Part shown: piece after piece, positions 27,619-36,735 of the stretch
How positions within the stretch are numbered: the first letter of the stretch is position 1
Layout: every line of letters begins with the position of its first letter
Source of the DNA: JBEULC01 sp045504435
GTDB lineage: Bacteria; Pseudomonadota; Alphaproteobacteria; WRAU01; Hepatincolaceae
DNA length: 64,000 nucleotides
Reading direction: 5' to 3'
Assembly: GCA_045504435.1 (NCBI GenBank)
Contig: JBEULC010000001.1
Location: 868,001-932,000, forward strand
The notes under the pieces: generated by a model
Databases searched by the model: none
What the model saw: only the letters and a program-made list of their open reading frames with translations
Told to the model about the DNA's origin: nothing
Made by a program: the position numbers and the translations under genes

Positions 27619-28197
27619 ATGTATAGTGGTGAACCTATAGCTTTAATTAATAAAGAAGGTTTAAGCGATTTTACTAAAGCAATTGATTTTTTACAGCTAG
27701 AACTTTCCCATGTACGAATCGATAGAGCTTCTCCTAATATTTTAGATTCAATTAAGATAAAAGCTTATAACGATTATTTATCTCTTAAAGAAGTAGCAGG
27801 AATTAATGTTAAAAATAGAACAATCTCAGTTACTGTATGGGAAAAAAGCAATATATTATTAGTAGAAAAAGCGATTAGGGAATCTAATTTAGGTTTAAGT
27901 CCTGTGGTAAAAGGCAATATTATAGAAATTAATCTCCCTTCTTTAACTGAAGAAAAAAGAAAAGAAGCAGTAAAAGTTTGTATAAAAAGTGGTGAAAAAG
28001 CTAAAGAAACTATTCGTAAGGTACGTAGAAACTTTATGGGAAAGTTAAAAGATCTGCAAAAGAATAAAAAAATTTCTGAGGATGAGGAAAAATTAGAAGA
28101 AAAAAAATTTGATATAGAATTTAAAAAATTTGAAACTAAAATCAATGAGATGATTAGTAAAAAATCTAAAGAGATTATGGAAATAAGTGGAAAATAA
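27619..28197 (+). CDS. frr: Ribosome recycling factor
   Basis: Splits post-termination ribosomes with EF-G. The 192-residue protein has LSHVRIDRASPNILDSIKI near the N-terminus and, in the C-terminal helix bundle, LPSLTEEKRKEAVKV and KVRRNFMGKLKDL. The start follows AAGGAG. It belongs to the pyrH-frr-uppS run. Confidence 0.95.
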   Translation: MYSGEPIALINKEGLSDFTKAIDFLQLELSHVRIDRASPNILDSIKIKAYNDYLSLKEVAGINVKNRTISVTVWEKSNILLVEKAIRESNLGLSPVVKGNIIEINLPSLTEEKRKEAVKVCIKSGEKAKETIRKVRRNFMGKLKDLQKNKKISEDEEKLEEKKFDIEFKKFETKINEMISKKSKEIMEISGK

Positions 28198-28206
28198 GGA
28201 AAAAAG

Positions 28207-28944
28207 TTGAATAGCAAGCTAAATCATATTGCTATTATTATGGATGGTAATCGTAGATGGGCTAAGAATAACAATGTAACCTTATTAGATGGCTACAAAA
28301 AAGGTTTAGATACTCTAAAATCTGTTATTATCCAGGTAAAAAACCATAATATAAGATTTTTAACTTTGTATGCTTTTTCTTCTGAAAATTGGCAACGCAG
28401 CTTAACTGAAGTTAAGCACTTAAAAAATTTACTAAATGCTTATCTTTCTCTAGAAAAAGATTATTTTATTAAAAATAAGATAAAATTTAAGGTAATAGGA
28501 GATTACGTAAAGTTTAAAAAGCAAATAGCAACAAAAATTGAAAAGCTTCAAGAAGCCACTAAGGATTTTAACGATTTTACTTTAATTATTGCCCTTAATT
28601 ATGGCGGAAGAGAAGAAATATTATATGCCGTAAATAATTTAATTTTAGATAAGAGTAAAAATACCAATTTTTCCCTATCTAAAGCCCAAGCTGCAGCTTT
28701 TGCTCCTATAAATTATACAATTACTGAAGAAATATTTAGTAATTATTTATACACTAAAGATTATCCGGATCCTGATTTAATTATTAGAACAGGAGGACAC
28801 AAGCGTTTAAGCAATTTTTTACCTTGGCAATCTATCTATACTGAACTATTTTTTACCGATGTATTATGGCCAGATTTTAACAAAGAAAAGTTAGATTTAG
28901 CTATTAATTTTTTTAATACAACCTCCAGAAAACGAGGAAAATAG
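28207..28944 (+). CDS. uppS: Isoprenyl (undecaprenyl) diphosphate synthase
   Basis: Makes the C55 lipid carrier for peptidoglycan and LPS. The 245-residue protein shows AIIMDGNRRWAKNN with the catalytic Asp, FLTLYAFSSENWQRS, ALNYGGREEI and DLIIRTGGHKRLSNFLPWQ. It starts with TTG, 9 bases after frr, behind an AAGGAAAAAAG tract. The substrate comes from the MEP pathway, of which IspDF is also in this window. Confidence 0.95.
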   Translation: MNSKLNHIAIIMDGNRRWAKNNNVTLLDGYKKGLDTLKSVIIQVKNHNIRFLTLYAFSSENWQRSLTEVKHLKNLLNAYLSLEKDYFIKNKIKFKVIGDYVKFKKQIATKIEKLQEATKDFNDFTLIIALNYGGREEILYAVNNLILDKSKNTNFSLSKAQAAAFAPINYTITEEIFSNYLYTKDYPDPDLIIRTGGHKRLSNFLPWQSIYTELFFTDVLWPDFNKEKLDLAINFFNTTSRKRGK

Positions 28945-29068
28945 AAAAGGGTAAATAATAATTGAATTAATTAAGTTAAGCCCCTATGCTTAAAAATAGA
29001 GCTTAAAAGACAGCTAAATAAATTTAATTAGACAGGCCACATAATTAAATAAATAAAGAAGAGAAAAT

Positions 29069-29932
29069 ATGCAATTATTACCTGAAAAAAGAAATACTAA
29101 GACTAATCAATTTTATACTAGAACTTTATCTACTTTAATCTTATTTCCTCCTATATTTTATGCTATTTATAGTGGCGGACTTTTATATTTTATGGTATTA
29201 TTTGGTGCCCTCTTATTAGCAGGCTATGAATGGAATAACATTTGTGGTAAATGGTCATTTGGTTTAGATGGAATGACATTAATAACTTTTGTTATGATGT
29301 CTATAACTGCTTTTTATATGGATCAAATCCTATTAGGATTAATAATTATAATAATAGGGGCTTATTTAACCTACTCTGTGGCTATATTGCGCGGCAAATC
29401 AGAAGCAAAAGCCGTATTTCCTGAGCATTTACATAGGCCTAGGTGGATATTTATAGGGTTTATTTACTTAGCAATAGGTTTTTCTGCTATGGCTTATTTA
29501 CCGAACTTAGACCCTTATGGTTATACATTGTTGTGGGTTTTTTTAGGGACTATATTTAACGATATCTTTGCTTATATTTTTGGTTCTATAATATCAGGAA
29601 AGAAAATTGCCCCTAAGATTAGCCCAGGTAAAAGTTGGTCAGGTTTTATTTTTGCTGGGCTTTCTACAACTTTATTAACTTATCTATTTGCAATTTTATT
29701 AGATTCAAAAAATGAACTTTTATTAATGTTTTTTGGTTTTTTACTTGCGGTTTTTGCTCATATTGGTGATTTTTTGGAATCATGGTTTAAAAGATACTTA
29801 CAAGTCAAAGATACTTCTGGTTTAATTCCTGGGCATGGGGGTATTTTAGACAGATTGGATGGTTTATTTGGGGGAGCAGTTTATGTAGTAGGATTGGGAT
29901 TAATTTTAGGTAAAAGCCCTTTATTTTATTAA
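29069..29932 (+). CDS. cdsA: Phosphatidate cytidylyltransferase
   Basis: Integral membrane enzyme that makes CDP-diacylglycerol for phospholipids. The 287-residue protein has about seven hydrophobic segments and the family signature at the C-terminus (SPGKSWSGFIFAG, HIGDFLESWFKR, DTSGLIPGHGGILDRLDG). In most Alphaproteobacteria dxr, rseP and bamA follow; here the synteny ends and a gene-poor stretch begins. Confidence 0.95.
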   Translation: MQLLPEKRNTKTNQFYTRTLSTLILFPPIFYAIYSGGLLYFMVLFGALLLAGYEWNNICGKWSFGLDGMTLITFVMMSITAFYMDQILLGLIIIIIGAYLTYSVAILRGKSEAKAVFPEHLHRPRWIFIGFIYLAIGFSAMAYLPNLDPYGYTLLWVFLGTIFNDIFAYIFGSIISGKKIAPKISPGKSWSGFIFAGLSTTLLTYLFAILLDSKNELLLMFFGFLLAVFAHIGDFLESWFKRYLQVKDTSGLIPGHGGILDRLDGLFGGAVYVVGLGLILGKSPLFY

Positions 29933-30059
29933 ACTATAAGGGATATAAAATTTAACTTACACGGCAGCCAATATCCACTAATAATACTATTTAATTAAAA
30001 AAATAAGATTTTTATAAATTTGCTACTTATAAATTATATCTAATAATACCATATTATAG

Positions 30060-30103
30060 ACTTAACTTGCCGATGGTGAAATATAAAGAAAGTTAAGTTT
30101 TTT
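30060..30103 (+). terminator. Rho-independent terminator downstream of cdsA
   Basis: ACTTAACTT (30060-30068) pairs with AAGTTAAGT (30090-30098) and is followed by six T residues. The loop is 21 bases. It sits about 130 bases after the cdsA stop and could end the pyrH-cdsA unit. Confidence 0.5.
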
Positions 30104-31490
30104 ATTATATTAATAAGATTAAAAATTAAATAACTATGCCAAAAATAAGTGAGATAAGCTAGATTAAAAAGATTTTGATAATATAAATAATTTTAATATT
30201 ATACCTAATGAGCAGTTAGATACTAACGATAGTTTGTTAAACTATTACTTATATTTAGCTTAATGAACTTTTTCTATTTAGATAAGAATCTAAAACATTT
30301 TTTAAGCCAATTCTTGTTCCTACTCCAGTTAAGCCTTATGAGCTTAGTAAAGATCAGGCCATAGGTTTATAGAATAATATTAATAAAACATCCAATTTAG
30401 CTTTAAGCACGAGAATTTTAGATAGATATATGAAGCTAAACAACTACACACAATAAATAAATAATTTGTTAATATCAAATTATTTTGCTCTTTGATAGAA
30501 GCATAAAGAAGCTATTCTCAATAAAGTGAATATTTATATAAATCATTTTAGGCTTACTTGTGAACTTAACGCCACGTGAGGTTAGATCAAAACTTCTAAA
30601 TCTTAGCATGAAATTTCATTAAAATTAAATATAGTGATTAATTATTTAAAATCTTTTATTCCATCTACTATGAAAATGTATATCATCACATATATTTATA
30701 TGACGAACTAATAAACTTAGATAGAAATAATCAAAAGGATTATAATATAAAACAAAATGAAAATTACGAAATAATAGCCAACATACCTACCAAAGCAATT
30801 GAAAACACAGATGCTTTAAAACACCTACAAAAACTCTATAGGTAAAAGGGTTTAAAGGAAAAGTAATAGTAATACAAAAAAAAAATTTATGAATTAGAAC
30901 CTTTGCTTGCCGTAAAATTAAAGCCCTCTAAAATAAAGCTAAAAATTCCGCAAAAAATATTACAAAGACTATATCTTATATCTAAAGATTACTTATATCA
31001 TTGCTTGGCTCATATTTTTAATTTTTTCATTTTCTTGTACTTTATTATCTTTTCAAATAAAGTATAGATTAACTATCATTAAGGAGCATAGCATAAAGTA
31101 ATCAAAGCTTGACTTATAAGATTTATTAAATGAGATTTTTAGCAAAAGATTATAAATATTATAAACCTTATAATTCACGACAATTTTACAGATGATCATA
31201 TAACTAACAAGGATATAGTTTGTTTGCTATATATTTATTAAAAACTTAATCAAACATAATTTTATTATCTTCTAAAGTAAAAATTTCTAAGACTATTTTT
31301 AACCATTAAATCTCCACTTTTTATTTGTATTAGTAGGTAAAACAATATAGGATAAAACAATATAGGGCCTTAGTTTTTATAAAAGATATTATTATAATAA
31401 AGGCTAGATAAATATATCAACCCTTTAGGAAATATGAAAAATTTTGTACCAATCAAGATTTTAGCAATTAAAAGATAAAAGAGGTTAAAT
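30104..31490. other. Gene-poor stretch with coding relics
   Basis: No intact gene in nearly 1.4 kb. Relic reading frames on the plus strand can be followed: around 30310-30455 a frame with PILVPTPVKPYELSKDQAIG, one stop, then ALSTRILDRYMKLNNY; and 30642-30845 a 68-codon open run with HHIYLYDELINLDRNN and EIIANIPTKAIENTDALK, without a start. Around 30985-31100 there is a short hydrophobic open stretch. The parent genes were not recognised. No repeats, tRNA or insertion sequence ends were seen. Confidence 0.4.
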
Positions 31491-32045
31491 GTGACTTTTA
31501 AGAGTATAGTATTAAGAAATGAGCAAAGCGGAGAAATTAGATTAGCTAATATGGGCTATAGTTTTTCTTTATTACTAAGTATTCCCTTTAGCGCTTGGGT
31601 TGTGCCGTTTTTTAAAAAAGATTATTTATATGCATTACTAATTTATGGTTTTATTTTAATATATAATATTAGTTATCTATTTATCTATAAAGATCAGCTT
31701 AATAATTATGTTGCCTATACACTTACTATAATTTATTTTTCTATTTTGATTATATTTGCTTTTTTCTATAATAAAATCCACATTAATAGTTTATTTAAAA
31801 AAGGCTATAAGATTATCAATATAGAAGATATTTTTGATCAAAATATAAAAAATAAAATTTTAACTTTATATGAAGAAAATGTTTTAAGAGATGTTTATAT
31901 AGAAAAAACTTTTATTGAACCTTTAAAGTTAAAATATAATATTTATAGAACTCTAATTACTTTATCAATTTTTATAATCTCTGGAACTTTTTTAATAATT
32001 ATTTTTAAATTTCTGGAAATTTTATTTCCAGAAATAAACGTCTAA
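31491..32045 (+). CDS. Membrane protein, DUF2628-like
   Basis: 184 residues with a GTG start. The N-terminal third holds hydrophobic segments around 25-45, 47-68 and 74-94, ending in SLFKKGYKIIN, an arrangement like the small DUF2628 membrane domain (short helices then a basic Gly-Tyr/Trp motif). After a charged middle section there is another hydrophobic segment (about 154-175). Function unknown. It sits alone just before metG on the same strand, about 50 bases away. Confidence 0.55.
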   Translation: MTFKSIVLRNEQSGEIRLANMGYSFSLLLSIPFSAWVVPFFKKDYLYALLIYGFILIYNISYLFIYKDQLNNYVAYTLTIIYFSILIIFAFFYNKIHINSLFKKGYKIINIEDIFDQNIKNKILTLYEENVLRDVYIEKTFIEPLKLKYNIYRTLITLSIFIISGTFLIIIFKFLEILFPEINV

Positions 32046-32096
32046 GGTGAAAAATAATCTAATAAATATAATTAATAAAATATAATAATAAGACTC

Positions 32097-33668
32097 ATGA
32101 AAAAAAATTACTATGTAACTACCCCAATTTATTACGTGAATGATAAGCCTCATATTGGACATATGTATACTAATTTAGCAGCCGATATTTTAGCTAGATT
32201 TAAGAGGTTAGATGGATATCAAGTTATTTTTTTAACAGGAACTGATGAACATGGGCAAAAAGTAGAAAAAAGTGCTAAAAAAAGTGGAGAGGATACTAAG
32301 AAATTTGTGGACAAGGTGTCTTTAACCTTTAGAGATCTCAGCAAATTACTTAATTTAAGTAACGATGATTTTATAAGAACTACTGAAGAAAGGCATATAA
32401 AAGCTGTTGAGGAGGTATGGTTAATCTTACAAGAAAATGGCTATATTTATTTTGATACTTATAAAGGTTGGTATGCATTAAAAGACGAAGCTTTTTATAC
32501 AAAAGATGAGCTGGTAAAAAATTCCCAAGGGCAATTAGTTGCTCCAAGTGGAGCAGAAGTACAATGGCATGAAGAAGAAAGCTATTTTTTCAAATTATCA
32601 GCTTTTCAGGAAAAATTATTAGAATATTATAAAACTCATCCTAATTTTATCGCTCCTAAATCACGCGCTAATGAGGTAATAAGATTTGTAAAAGGTGGGC
32701 TAAAAGATCTATCAATTTCACGCTCTAATTTTTCCTGGGGAATAAAAGTTCCTAATAATGAACATCATATAATTTATGTGTGGTTAGATGCCTTAGTAAA
32801 TTATATTAGCGCTTTAGATTACCCATTAGTTGAAAGCAAGAAATTTCAGGAATTTTGGTTAGAAGGTGATATTTTACATCTAATTGGTAAAGATATATTA
32901 AGATTTCATTGTGTTTATTGGCCAGCTTTTTTAATGGCTGCTAATTTGCCTTTGCCTACTAAAATATTTGGGCATGGGTGGTGGCTAAATGAAGGACAAA
33001 AAATTTCTAAGTCTTTAAATAATACTTTAGATCCTTATGATTTGGTTACTAAATATGGGGTTGATCAGGTTAGATACTTTTTATTTAAAGAAGTAAATTT
33101 TGGTAATGATGCAGATTTTTCTCATGAATCTATTGTAAGTAGAATTAATAATGAGCTAGCAAATGAATATGGAAATTTGATTCAAAGAACTTTATCTATT
33201 ATTAATAACTCTTTTAATGGTGAGCTAAAGAGTGAAAAATTAGGGGAAGTAGAAACCAATTATTTGCTTGAGTTAGATAAAAAGTTAGAAGAATTTAGGG
33301 GGTATATAGAAAATCAAAACTTTTTATCATATTTAGATAAATGTTTTGAAATTATTCGTTATGGAAATTTTTATATTAATAAAAATACTCCTTGGGCTTT
33401 AATTAAAGAGGGCAATAGCTTAGAGGGTCAAGCAAAAAACTCAAAAATGTTAGAAGCACAAAATATTTTATATTTTATTTGTGAAATTGCCAAAAGGGTA
33501 AGTATTTTACTTAATCCTTTTATGCCTCAATCTACCGATAATATATTGAAGCAGCTAAATGTTCCTATAGAGCATAAAAGTTTAGCAAAACTAACAGAGC
33601 CACTGCCTAAAAAGTATAAAATTAATCAGAATTATCCTATATTTGCTAAATATTATGAACCTAAGTAA
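32097..33668 (+). CDS. metG: Methionyl-tRNA synthetase
   Basis: Charges tRNA-Met. The 523-residue class I synthetase has the HIGH motif in KPHIGHMYTNLAAD, the KMSKS motif as GQKISKSLNNTLDP and the WLDALVNYISAL pocket region. It has no C-terminal tRNA-binding (EMAP) domain, as in many Alphaproteobacteria. A decayed copy of an internal part of the gene lies just after the stop. In relatives tatD and a metallo-beta-lactamase gene follow directly; here they are 4 kb away. Confidence 0.96.
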   Translation: MKKNYYVTTPIYYVNDKPHIGHMYTNLAADILARFKRLDGYQVIFLTGTDEHGQKVEKSAKKSGEDTKKFVDKVSLTFRDLSKLLNLSNDDFIRTTEERHIKAVEEVWLILQENGYIYFDTYKGWYALKDEAFYTKDELVKNSQGQLVAPSGAEVQWHEEESYFFKLSAFQEKLLEYYKTHPNFIAPKSRANEVIRFVKGGLKDLSISRSNFSWGIKVPNNEHHIIYVWLDALVNYISALDYPLVESKKFQEFWLEGDILHLIGKDILRFHCVYWPAFLMAANLPLPTKIFGHGWWLNEGQKISKSLNNTLDPYDLVTKYGVDQVRYFLFKEVNFGNDADFSHESIVSRINNELANEYGNLIQRTLSIINNSFNGELKSEKLGEVETNYLLELDKKLEEFRGYIENQNFLSYLDKCFEIIRYGNFYINKNTPWALIKEGNSLEGQAKNSKMLEAQNILYFICEIAKRVSILLNPFMPQSTDNILKQLNVPIEHKSLAKLTEPLPKKYKINQNYPIFAKYYEPK

Positions 33669-33777
33669 TTTTATCTTATTTATATAGATGTTTTGAAATT
33701 ATTGTTATGGAAATTTTTATATTAATAAGAATACTCCTTAGGCTTTAATTAAAGAATACAATAGCTTAAAGGGTTAA
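33669..33777 (+). repeat. Decayed duplicate of a metG segment
   Basis: This stretch copies metG bases of about 33321-33429 with only scattered changes; for example ATGTTTTGAAATTATT and ATGGAAATTTTTATATTAAT occur in both. One base (C) lost in ATTATTCGTTATGG shifts the frame and stops have appeared. It is a partial tandem duplication of roughly 109 bases placed right after the metG stop. Confidence 0.85.
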
Positions 33778-33792
33778 ATTAGTAATATTCAT

Positions 33793-34323
33793 TTATAACA
33801 ATAATATGCCTAAAAAACCAGTTCCTAAAACCAAGAAAATAGGATGTATCTTAAATTTTAAAACTAAATAGGTGCACGAACCAAATATAACAGTATTATA
33901 TACCAAGCTCCAATTATCAACAGTATAATTAGATAATCCTTGTGCTACCACGCCTACCAATAAACCAATGATAGCAGGACTCATGTATTTAGATACTCGT
34001 TTAAAGGTTGCAGTATCTTGGTATCGGCTTATAATTTTCCATAATATAAAAAGCAAAGTAACGGTAGGTACTGTTAATATGAGTAATCCCAAAAACATTC
34101 CAAAGATACCAAATTTTTGAAAACCAATTACTGCAGTTATCATAGGAGAAGTTGGTCCAGGCAAGGCAATAGCAAAACCAATAACTTCGGATAATTTTAA
34201 AGAATCTACAACCTTAAAAGTATCAACATATAGATTTTGGTAAATAGGAATAAAAGCTTTGCCACCGCCAAAGGAAAATATACCTACTAAAAAAGTAGCC
34301 CATAAAAATATAAGAAATGACAT
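33793..34323 (-). CDS. Chromate transporter family protein, second short subunit
   Basis: 176-residue membrane protein of the CHR family. It has the family signature FSFGGGKAFIPIYQ near the N-terminus and ALPGPTSPMITAVIGF after the first helices, with about five to six hydrophobic segments. CHR proteins occur as one long fused chain or, as here, as two short homologous proteins encoded side by side. It begins 3 bases after the stop of its partner. Substrate may be chromate or another oxyanion; export is inferred from the family only. Confidence 0.85.
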   Translation of the reverse strand: MSFLIFLWATFLVGIFSFGGGKAFIPIYQNLYVDTFKVVDSLKLSEVIGFAIALPGPTSPMITAVIGFQKFGIFGMFLGLLILTVPTVTLLFILWKIISRYQDTATFKRVSKYMSPAIIGLLVGVVAQGLSNYTVDNWSLVYNTVIFGSCTYLVLKFKIHPIFLVLGTGFLGILLL

Positions 34324-34326
34324 ATG

Positions 34327-34896
34327 CTACTCTTTAAATTTTATAAATATTAATGTTATAATTAAACCCATAAATAAAAGGGCAGTATTTATTTTTAAAA
34401 ATAAAAATAGTAAACTTATAAGAAAAATTAGGAAGTAAGCTAACCAATTATAATTTAATTTCCTATCACTAAGAAATAACTCAATGTTAAAGGCAAATAA
34501 AATAGCCATAACTGCTGGAAAAATTCCTTTGGAAAAACTAAGCAAAATTTCAGTAGGTACGATATTATATAATATACTAAGGAGCACTACAAGGACCAAA
34601 GGTCCTGGAAATACTATGGAAGAAAAAGCGATAATTCCCCCCGCTAAGGAATGAGAATAATAGCCAATAAAAGTAAGCATTTGAATAATAGTAGGTCCTG
34701 GTAAGATATTGGCTAAAATCAGAATTTTTTTAAAATTATCTTCAGGAATAAATTTGTGATTATCAACAAATTCAGATTTAATTAAACCCATAACTGCCAT
34801 TCCACCGCCAAAACTTAAAAAAGCAATTTTAAGGCAGCTTAAAACTAATTGCAATTTAGAAGGTTTAGGACTATGGACTAGAGCGTTATTTTTCAC
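34327..34896 (-). CDS. Chromate transporter family protein, first short subunit
   Basis: 189 residues, homologous in layout to the following gene. It carries FLSFGGGMAVMGLIKSEFVD and ANILPGPTIIQMLTFIGYY, the paired CHR motifs, and several hydrophobic helices. The two genes form a tight minus-strand pair convergent with metG. The pair is intact although the surrounding DNA is decaying, so it may be a more recent or still-selected acquisition. Confidence 0.85.
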   Translation of the reverse strand: MKNNALVHSPKPSKLQLVLSCLKIAFLSFGGGMAVMGLIKSEFVDNHKFIPEDNFKKILILANILPGPTIIQMLTFIGYYSHSLAGGIIAFSSIVFPGPLVLVVLLSILYNIVPTEILLSFSKGIFPAVMAILFAFNIELFLSDRKLNYNWLAYFLIFLISLLFLFLKINTALLFMGLIITLIFIKFKE

Positions 34897-36299
34897 AATT
34901 TTTAATCCGCTTGATTACTAAATTTATAAGTCTCCACAAAGAAGCTTAATAAAAGAGCAAATCTATTTTATTAAGCATGTAAGGAACAAAGGACGATATC
35001 TTATTTATTTCTTTATTTTTTTCTAATCTAACAATTATAACAAACTTTACTTAAAATTTCCAGGGTTTTTCAATTTTACTAATAGTATTTAAATAATGCA
35101 AGTAGTAAGGCAATAACGTAAATAGTAAAAAAGATGACTAATAAGGTAGAAAAGTTAAATAAAAAGCAAATCCTATAAGAGCATACATATAAAAGGAAAG
35201 CATAAGGCAATACCAATAATGTAAAAAATTGTTACAGCAAAACAAAAATTTAACAAGAAAGGATAAATTTGTACGAATAATAAGTAATTATATATTAATG
35301 AAAATTATAAATTAAGATAGGAAAATCTAAAATGTTAAAAAGGTCTTAAAAATTTTGCAAATAAAAACTATTTATAATCTTTAAGAGATAAACGGCGCTA
35401 ATCGCTAAAAATAACAGGCGTCTTAAGTAAGCTTAGTAAATAAAATAGACAAGAAAATGATGTTATTAGAAAGGCTCTTAGAAAAAGTTTTACTTAAGAT
35501 CTTTAGGATTTTCTTTTTTACTGAAAAATAAAGTTATATAAATCAACTATAAATCAGATTATTAAAAAATATAAACAAAAAAAATAATGCCGTAAGATTA
35601 TTATCATCTATTATAAGTAAGGGATCAATATAGGAAATTAAAAGGAAATACTATAATAGTAAAGGAAATAATAATAGAGATTAAGTATAGGAGGGATTTA
35701 GCTATAGGAGGGATTTAGCTATAATTTATTTAAAATTGTCGTATAATTTGTATTATGAGAAATAAATGAGAGGCCAGGTAATAACGCCCTCACATGAGTT
35801 TTGTTGATGTTGCATATTAAATAGCAAGGATGTATAAGATATTTATCAGATGTTTTAATTAAATGTTTTAGAAGTTTTTAGGAAAATATCTGATGATTTT
35901 ATAATAGTTTGCCTATCTCAACCTATCTAAATACTGTTTGCTCTTGATAAGGGCTATTAGCTACCAAAACAATGATTTTGACTAAATTTAATAAATTTGT
36001 CTACCTCAATACGAAAATATACTTTTTATGAATAAAGCTAGTAGATACAAAACAAATATTTTTGATCTAATGCCTGCAGGTTTGACCTTAGATGGCGATA
36101 GATGAAATCAATTCATTAAAATAGGGATGATTTGGTTAATAAAAAATAAATTTTATCATTTATGAATAAGTGTAAACAAAGTAATTAGAGCGATATTATG
36201 ATTTGTGATTTTTTAATTAGCATGTATAGTTTTAGATTAAGATTTAAATACATTGCCCCAACTGCTTTAAGGCTGGGCTAAATTATACCAAGTAGAAAC
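34897..36299. other. Gene-free stretch of about 1.4 kb
   Basis: No intact gene. It contains a 17-base tandem duplication at 35686-35719 and an AT-rich run with stops in every frame. On the minus strand around 35945-35995 a short open frame reads IEVDKFIKFSQNHCFGS, of unknown origin. It may include further debris of the hsdR-like relic next to it, but no methylase or specificity subunit could be recognised. Confidence 0.4.
35686..35719. repeat. Tandem duplication of 17 bases
   Basis: TATAGGAGGGATTTAGC occurs twice without a gap (35686-35702 and 35703-35719). Likely slippage in non-coding DNA. Confidence 0.9.
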
Positions 36300-36625
36300 T
36301 TAAAGTAATCTATAGCAAATAAATATTACATCACTGGCAAAGACCATAGGAGCATTTAGCTTTTCAGCATAATCTATGCCCTGGACTAGCCCTTTCTAAG
36401 CTTTAATGGGGATTTTTTGTTTTAATAATCGCTATGATCTGAACTAAATTTTTGCATATAAAAAATAATGTGGTCGTTTCCTTCCTAGAATTTGCCTTTG
36501 CTTGTCTGTTTTAGCTTGCTGCCTATATATGATTGTATGCCAATCTAAATTTTTAATTGTTCATCTATTAAGGACTCAACCTTTCTTTCATAATTTGTAA
36601 GTTTTCTAAAAGAGATATTATTACA
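36300..36625 (-). pseudogene. Relic of type I restriction enzyme R subunit (HsdR), N-terminal nuclease domain
   Basis: Read on the minus strand across several frames, this stretch gives ESLIDEQLK, then DWHTIIYRQQAKTDKQRQ, RKRPHYFLYAK, LVQIIAIIKTKNPH and finally GIDYAEKLNAPMVFASD. The order and spacing match the N-terminal domain of HsdR proteins, where a KTE.Q.k..g.kRPDYvLY strand is followed by an AIIEAK catalytic strand and a Q..dYAe.l..P..f segment. At least three frame changes and stops interrupt it, and the catalytic Glu-x-Lys strand reads KTK. It is clearly dead. Confidence 0.7.
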
Positions 36626-36735
36626 ATATATATATATTAATTTCTTAACTAATAGTATTGTTAATTTCTTTAATAAAATCGTAAAACTTAAATTGTGATT
36701 GGATATTAACTTAAGGATCAGTAGAATTTTAGTCC

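Noticed and set aside
34897..36299. Possible CRISPR or insertion sequence next to the hsdR relic
   Set aside because: Only a two-copy 17-base tandem repeat is present; no regular spaced repeats, terminal inverted repeats or transposase frame.
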